Source of the DNA: Flavobacteriales bacterium
GTDB lineage: Bacteria; Bacteroidota; Bacteroidia; Flavobacteriales_D; Sanyastnellaceae
DNA: 9,044 bases
Assembly: GCA_027488055.1 (NCBI GenBank)
Contig: JAIYCK010000398.1
Coordinates: 1 to 9,044, forward strand
Direction of reading: 5' to 3'
Part shown: positions 5,629 to 9,044 of the stretch, in pieces
Position numbering within the stretch: the first letter of the stretch is position 1
Layout: each line of letters opens with the position of its first letter
Made by a program: the position numbers and the translations under genes
Notes under the pieces: generated by a model
What the model was told of the DNA's origin: nothing
Database searches by the model: none
Seen by the model: only the letters and a program-made list of their open reading frames with translations

Positions 5629-6597
5629 TCAGTCTTTGGTTTCCGTCTTGAATAGACTGTCTACAAACTCAAAGCGATTGAAAATTTGGAGGTCACCGAT
5701 TTTTTCACCCACCCCGATGTACTTTACAGGAATGCTGAACTGATCGCTGATGCCAATGATAACGCCACCTTTGGCGGTGCCGTCGATTTTGGTAATGGCC
5801 AGCGAAGTCACGTCAGTGGCTGCTGTGAATTGCTTGGCTTGTTCGAATGCATTTTGGCCTGTGGACCCGTCCAGTACCAGCATCACTTCATGGGGGGCAT
5901 CTGGTGTCACCTTTTGCATGACCCTTTTGATTTTGGTAAGTTCAGCCATGAGTCCCACTTTGTTGTGCAGGCGCCCTGCGGTATCAATCAATACCACGTC
6001 GGCGTTTTGCGCCACGGCACTTTGAATGGTATCAAAGGCCACACTGGCTGGATCGGCACCCATGCCTTGACTGACAACGGGCACATTGGCGCGTTCACCC
6101 CATACTTTGAGCTGATCAACAGCTGCAGCGCGAAAGGTATCAGCCGCACCAAGTACTACTTTTTTTCCTTGTGCATTCAGCTGATGCGCTAGTTTTCCAA
6201 TGGTAGTGGTTTTACCTACTCCATTGACTCCCACCACCATGATGACGTAAGGCCCATCTACCTTCGGAATATGCACTTGCTCAGTTTGCTCTCCGTCGTG
6301 GCCTTTGAGCAATGCGCTGATTTCCTCTTTTAGGATGTTGTTGAGTTCGTCGGTTCCCAAAAATTTATCTTTGGCAACGCGTTCCTCGATCCGTTTGATG
6401 ATTTTGATGGTCGTTTCCACGCCCACATCACTGCTGATGAGGATTTCCTCCAGATTATCGAGTACTTCTTCGTCTACGCGGCTTTTGCCGGCAATGACTT
6501 TTGCCAGTTTACTGAAAAAACCAGTCCTTGTTTTTTCAAGGCCTTGGTCTAGACTTTCTTTTTTCTCAGAACTAAAAAGTTTTTTGAAAAAGTTCAT
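5629..6597 (-). CDS. ftsY: Signal recognition particle receptor FtsY
   Basis: FtsY is the SRP receptor GTPase that docks ribosome–SRP complexes at the inner membrane and hands nascent chains to SecYEG. The 322-residue product is the short form lacking the long acidic A domain of enterobacteria. It has an amphipathic, lysine-rich start 'MNFFKKLFSSEKK', an N-domain helical bundle (about 20–100) and the G domain. Motifs are G1 'GVNGVGKTTT' (123–132), the insertion-box 'DTFRAAA' (153–159), G3 'DTAGR' (205–209), G4 'TKIDG' (269–273) and the closing 'GVGEKIGDLQ' (295–304). The last of these separates FtsY from Ffh. The ATG at 6595–6597 gives the membrane-targeting start. The gene lies downstream of rpmG and the DUF4295 gene on the same strand, but a strong terminator (6632–6666) lies between, and no TAnnTTTG promoter is visible in the short leader. 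Read-through is therefore the likely source of its mRNA. Confidence 0.97.
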   Translation of the reverse strand: MNFFKKLFSSEKKESLDQGLEKTRTGFFSKLAKVIAGKSRVDEEVLDNLEEILISSDVGVETTIKIIKRIEERVAKDKFLGTDELNNILKEEISALLKGHDGEQTEQVHIPKVDGPYVIMVVGVNGVGKTTTIGKLAHQLNAQGKKVVLGAADTFRAAAVDQLKVWGERANVPVVSQGMGADPASVAFDTIQSAVAQNADVVLIDTAGRLHNKVGLMAELTKIKRVMQKVTPDAPHEVMLVLDGSTGQNAFEQAKQFTAATDVTSLAITKIDGTAKGGVIIGISDQFSIPVKYIGVGEKIGDLQIFNRFEFVDSLFKTETKD

Positions 6598-6631
6598 GAT
6601 GCGATATAGTGTGCAGAAGCGTTTTGAATCA

Positions 6632-6666
6632 ATAAAAAAGGCTTTTCATACAATGTGAAAAGCCTT
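6632..6666 (-). terminator. Strong intrinsic terminator between the DUF4295 gene and ftsY
   Basis: An 11-bp perfect inverted repeat, AAGGCTTTTCA (6638–6648) and TGAAAAGCCTT (6656–6666), surrounds a seven-base loop. On the minus strand the right end runs into a T-rich tail (6637 down to 6631). It starts 25 bp after the DUF4295 stop and ends about 35 bp before the ftsY ATG. It should reduce transcription into ftsY, separating high ribosomal-protein expression from lower SRP-receptor expression. Confidence 0.85.
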
Positions 6667-6691
6667 CAAAATGCGTATAGTACAAGCAGGA

Positions 6692-6844
6692 TTAGCTTTT
6701 AAACCAATCAGCAATCTTGTCGTTGTGTACGATTTCTTCTTTGAAGGTGTAAGCTCCTGATTTTGGAGATTTTACCATCTTGATCACCTTGGTGTGATTC
6801 TTACCACCACCGGTTTGCAGGGTTGCTACTACTTTCTTTGCCAT
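6692..6844 (-). CDS. DUF4295 family small protein
   Basis: This 50-residue gene starts with ATG at 6842–6844 and stops with TAA at 6694–6692. The product begins 'MAKKVVATLQTGGGKNHTKV', continues 'IKMVKSPKSGAYTFKEEIV' and ends 'HNDKIADWFKS'. That is the pattern of DUF4295, a tiny basic protein found in Bacteroidota directly after rpmG. It has many lysines, no membrane segment and no signal peptide. The constant linkage to L33 and the basic composition make a ribosome-associated role plausible, but that is inference. It follows rpmG by 15 bp without a Shine-Dalgarno, so the two are surely co-transcribed. The terminator at 6632–6666 comes right after it. Confidence 0.93.
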   Translation of the reverse strand: MAKKVVATLQTGGGKNHTKVIKMVKSPKSGAYTFKEEIVHNDKIADWFKS

Positions 6845-6859
6845 GGCGCTATGGTATTA

Positions 6860-7042
6860 TTATTTTATTTCTTTGTGAACGGTCATACGCTTCAATATCG
6901 GATTATATTTCTTAATCTCGATACGCTCGGGCGTGTTTTTACGATTTTTTGTGGTCACGTAACGGCTAGTGCCTGCTTTACCTGACTCTTTGTGTTCAGT
7001 GCATTCTAGGATGACTTGAACTCTATTTCCTTTTTTTGCCAT
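6860..7042 (-). CDS. rpmG: 50S ribosomal protein L33 (zinc-free form)
   Basis: L33 is a small protein of the large ribosomal subunit near the E site. The 60-residue product reads 'MAKKGNRVQVILECTEHK', then 'TSRYVTTKNRKNTPERIEIK' and 'KYNPILKRMTVHKEIK', the standard L33 pattern. Only one cysteine (C14) is present, so this is the form without the paired CxxC zinc ligands. The ATG at 7040–7042 lies about 27 bp from a well-formed Bacteroidota promoter (7069–7099), so rpmG is the first gene of its transcript. In many Bacteroidota rpmB (L28) lies directly upstream; it is not in this window, where ftsK diverges instead. Confidence 0.97.
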   Translation of the reverse strand: MAKKGNRVQVILECTEHKESGKAGTSRYVTTKNRKNTPERIEIKKYNPILKRMTVHKEIK

Positions 7043-7068
7043 TGTCTTATTTCGCTTAAAACGGGCGG

Positions 7069-7099
7069 CAAATATACGACTATATTTCTTATCAACAAG
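7069..7099 (-). promoter_or_regulatory. Bacteroidota-type promoter of rpmG
   Basis: On the minus strand the −7 element TATATTTG (7076–7069) is a perfect TAnnTTTG. Nineteen bases upstream lies CTTG (7099–7096), three of four matches to the −33 TTTG. Spacing matches the primary-sigma consensus of Bacteroidota. Transcription would start near 7062, leaving a leader of about 20 bases before the rpmG ATG. Confidence 0.8.
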
Positions 7100-7211
7100 G
7101 TATTGTCATAGTATTTTTTCAAAAACTTTGCTTTTTACCTTTTTTTTCTCCTAAAAATTCATCGAGAGTGCCACATGCTCAGGGATTGGCCTCACATGGA
7201 CTTGTTGATAA
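7089..7211. repeat. 11-bp inverted repeat pair TTATCAACAAG / CTTGTTGATAA
   Basis: TTATCAACAAG occurs at 7089–7099 and its exact complement at 7201–7211, 101 bp apart, in the rpmG–ftsK intergenic region. The first copy covers the −33 part of the rpmG promoter. TTATCAACA differs at one position from the classical DnaA box TTATCCACA. The same ten bases TTATCAACAA occur once more at 1286–1295. A shared regulator or DnaA binding is possible but not shown. Confidence 0.5.
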
Positions 7212-7266
7212 TCAATTCTTTCATCGTCGGATTCTTCCCAAGGCAAATGTATTATTGATTTCGCCT

Positions 7267-7309
7267 TTTTTGATAATAAGTCAATTGAATATCAGTTCAT
7301 TGTCAAAAA
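7267..7309. repeat. Long AT-rich inverted repeat upstream of ftsK
   Basis: TTTTTGATAAT (7267–7277) pairs with ATTGTCAAAAA (7299–7309) at ten of eleven positions, the odd one being a G·U, around 21 bases. It ends 45 bp before the ftsK GTG. It may be an operator or a leader hairpin; the low GC content makes a stable RNA stem doubtful. Confidence 0.35.
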
Positions 7310-7354
7310 CCGAATTCAATTTTTAACCTGATTTTATAACGGAAATTCAATTAA

Positions 7355-9044
7355 GTGGCCAGAAATACGATCAAAAATACAGAAACAGAAGACGCTCCAG
7401 CGGAGAAAGTCAAGCCGACTAAACCTGCAAAAGCCGGTAAAATGAATGCATTGCGGCAGTTTCTTGCGGACGAACGCGTGATTAAGATCGGAGGCTTGTT
7501 TGTCATGATCTTCGGTATCTTGCTTTTCTTGTCCTGCTTTTCATATCTGTTCAGCGCGTCACATGATCTTCGTTTGATCACGGCCTCTGAAAGCGGTGCA
7601 TTGCCTGCTCCATATCAAAACTGGTTTGGTGCAATGGGGGCCCATTTGGCTTGGTTTTTTATGAATCACTATTTTGGTCTTGGTGCCTTTTTTCTTGGAT
7701 TCATCTTATTCCTCTGGGGTGCTCGTGTTTTTTTTAAACGTGATCTCTTGCCATTCTGGAAGAGTTTTCGGTTGTCTCTTTTGGGCATGTTGTTCTTCCC
7801 ATTGCTGATGGGATTTTTGTTTCATGAACGCATCGAACATTTGGATCGAACGATTCGGATCAATTGCAACGATAATTTGGTCGGCGGTTATGGTTATCTG
7901 GCCACGGAATGGACCACCCATGTCTTGGGATGGTTTGGTACGCTTACATTGTTGTTGTTTGTAACGTCTGCTTTTTTGCTTTTCAACTTCAACCATCAAA
8001 TGGAGGCGCTGTGGGCGCGGATTGCCGAATTGTGGAGCCGAAGGTCGGATATGCTGGAAATGGAAGATGAGGAGGAACCCGCTGTGCAGGCACCAGTGCA
8101 GGCACCAGTGGAGGTCATACCTGAACCTCCAATCAATGAGCGTAAGAATCAACCCTTGGTGGTAGCTCCCATTGTTCAAGAAGCGGTCAACGAGATGTTG
8201 CCTCAAGTGGAGGAAGAGCCAATGGAGGTGGATATGCAAGTGCCCGAAGTTGAGTTGGACCAAGAGTTGACACCAGATGAGTTAGAGGAAGACAATAGCG
8301 ACGTTGAATTGGAGCCAATGGTCGTCACGGCAGGTGCAGCAAGTTCTCCACTCGGAGATTTCGATATCGAGATCAATGCGCCGGTAGAGGATGAATTGCC
8401 TGAGTCAGATGCCATTCAGCAACTGGAATCATTGGGTCCATACGATCCCCGTAAGGACTTGAGTCGCTATACCTTTCCCATATTCGATCTGCTCAAACCG
8501 CATGGTGGACAAGGCATTCAAATCGATAAGGAGGAGCTAGAGGAGAATAAGAATCGCATAGTTGAGACGCTCAACCACTACAAAATTGAAATAGCCAAAA
8601 TCAAAGCAAGTGTAGGTCCCACGGTAACGCTTTATGAGATTGTGCCCGCTCCAGGGGTTCGCATTTCCAAAATCAAGAATCTAGAGGACGATATCGCCTT
8701 GAGTTTGGCTGCCTTGGGGATCCGCATCATTGCGCCGATTCCAGGAAAAGGTACGATTGGTATTGAGGTGCCGAATTCAAAGCCCGATGTAGTGAGTATG
8801 CGCTCACTTATTGCTAGCGAGAAGTTTAGACTTGCCGAGATGGAGTTGCCAGTGGTATTGGGTAAAACCATCAGCAATGAGAATTTTGTAGTGGATCTTG
8901 CAAAGATGCCCCACTTGCTTATGGCAGGGGCCACTGGTCAGGGTAAGTCGGTAGGTTTGAATGCCATCCTAGTGAGTTTGTTGTACAAAAAGCATCCTGC
9001 GGAGATCAAATTTGTGCTTGTGGACCCAAAGAAGGTGGAACTCA
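7355..9044 (+). CDS. ftsK: DNA translocase FtsK (5' part, runs off the window)
   Basis: FtsK is the septal, membrane-anchored hexameric motor that pumps the chromosome terminus during division. The frame opens with GTG at 7355, directly after an in-frame TAA (7352–7354), and is open to the edge: 563 codons. Order: basic start; four membrane helices about 42–66, 95–126, 138–156 and 188–211; an acidic, proline-containing linker about 232–360; then the motor. The alpha domain begins near 372 ('YTFPIFDLLKP') with 'GPTVTLYEIVPAPGVRISKI' and 'PNSKPDVVSMRSLI'. Walker A is GATGQGKS (525–532) and the Walker B strand 'FVLVDPKKVEL' (553–563) ends the visible part. The rest of the beta domain and any gamma domain lie outside. 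An alternative start is ATG at 7442 (codon 30), still before the first helix; GTG gives the usual N-terminal length. In some bacteria the related protein is called SpoIIIE. Confidence 0.96.
   Translation, partial: MARNTIKNTETEDAPAEKVKPTKPAKAGKMNALRQFLADERVIKIGGLFVMIFGILLFLSCFSYLFSASHDLRLITASESGALPAPYQNWFGAMGAHLAWFFMNHYFGLGAFFLGFILFLWGARVFFKRDLLPFWKSFRLSLLGMLFFPLLMGFLFHERIEHLDRTIRINCNDNLVGGYGYLATEWTTHVLGWFGTLTLLLFVTSAFLLFNFNHQMEALWARIAELWSRRSDMLEMEDEEEPAVQAPVQAPVEVIPEPPINERKNQPLVVAPIVQEAVNEMLPQVEEEPMEVDMQVPEVELDQELTPDELEEDNSDVELEPMVVTAGAASSPLGDFDIEINAPVEDELPESDAIQQLESLGPYDPRKDLSRYTFPIFDLLKPHGGQGIQIDKEELEENKNRIVETLNHYKIEIAKIKASVGPTVTLYEIVPAPGVRISKIKNLEDDIALSLAALGIRIIAPIPGKGTIGIEVPNSKPDVVSMRSLIASEKFRLAEMELPVVLGKTISNENFVVDLAKMPHLLMAGATGQGKSVGLNAILVSLLYKKHPAEIKFVLVDPKKVEL
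8084..8107 (+). repeat. In-frame 12-bp tandem repeat in the ftsK linker
   Basis: GTGCAGGCACCA occurs twice in tandem (8084–8095 and 8096–8107), coding for VQAP-VQAP, followed by a third partial GTG. It lies in the acidic, low-complexity linker between the membrane and motor parts, where length change is tolerated. It is probably a recent slippage duplication. Confidence 0.8.

Larger units (their letters stand above)
7043..7354. other. Divergent rpmG–ftsK intergenic region
   Basis: This 312-bp AT-rich region separates rpmG (leftward) from ftsK (rightward). It holds a good rpmG promoter (7069–7099), an 11-bp inverted repeat pair (7089–7099 and 7201–7211), and a longer stem candidate (7267–7309). 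It also has three copies of an ATTCAATT motif (7283–7290 inverted, 7314–7321 and 7345–7352). I find no open frame for L28 or another small gene. No clear TAnnTTTG promoter for ftsK could be recognised. Confidence 0.6.

Noticed and set aside
5686..6192. Plus-strand open frame of 168 codons
   Set aside because: It is antisense to ftsY, whose GTPase motifs are intact.
7706..8263. Minus-strand open frame of 185 codons, histidine-rich
   Set aside because: It is antisense to ftsK, which is continuous with membrane helices, linker and Walker motifs in the plus frame; the histidine-rich product reflects reverse reading of the codons of that frame.

Overview
The window looks like chromosomal DNA from a Bacteroidota bacterium, probably of flavobacterial/cryomorph type. 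Three things point there: the L33–DUF4295–FtsY gene order, in which the 50-residue DUF4295 protein is a Bacteroidota marker; a promoter with the phylum-specific TAnnTTTG −7 element in front of rpmG; and the general absence of Shine-Dalgarno sequences before start codons. Base composition is moderate. I see no insertion sequence, CRISPR array, tRNA or rRNA.

Layout from left to right. Positions 1–237 hold no gene I can support. queE (238–846, minus) encodes the radical-SAM 7-carboxy-7-deazaguanine synthase of the queuosine/7-deazaguanine pathway. A 462-bp stretch (847–1308) has no convincing gene. A minus-strand block follows, read right to left: rimO (4212–2893), then a KirBac-type potassium channel whose start codon overlaps the rimO stop (TAATG), then, after about 100 bp, a conserved protein with an N-terminal small beta-barrel (1845–1309).

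On the plus strand, 4494–5383 is a tight two-gene operon (ATGA overlap). It encodes a SiaB-like GHKL-fold protein kinase and a SiaC/DUF1987 regulatory phosphoprotein, and ends in a clear intrinsic terminator. This pair sits between rimO and ftsY, two genes often neighbours in Bacteroidota, and has no SiaA-type phosphatase or SiaD-type diguanylate cyclase beside it. It is the most interesting signalling element in the window.

The right part is a minus-strand translation/secretion operon: promoter, rpmG (L33), DUF4295 gene, a strong intrinsic terminator, then ftsY (SRP receptor). The terminator inside this operon suggests that ftsY is expressed by read-through. Divergent from it, across a 312-bp AT-rich intergenic region with several inverted repeats, ftsK begins with GTG at 7355 and runs off the right edge just after the Walker B strand.

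Most genes are housekeeping: tRNA modification, ribosomal protein S12 methylthiolation, ribosome structure, membrane targeting and chromosome segregation. The accessory elements are the potassium channel, the beta-barrel protein and the SiaB/SiaC pair.
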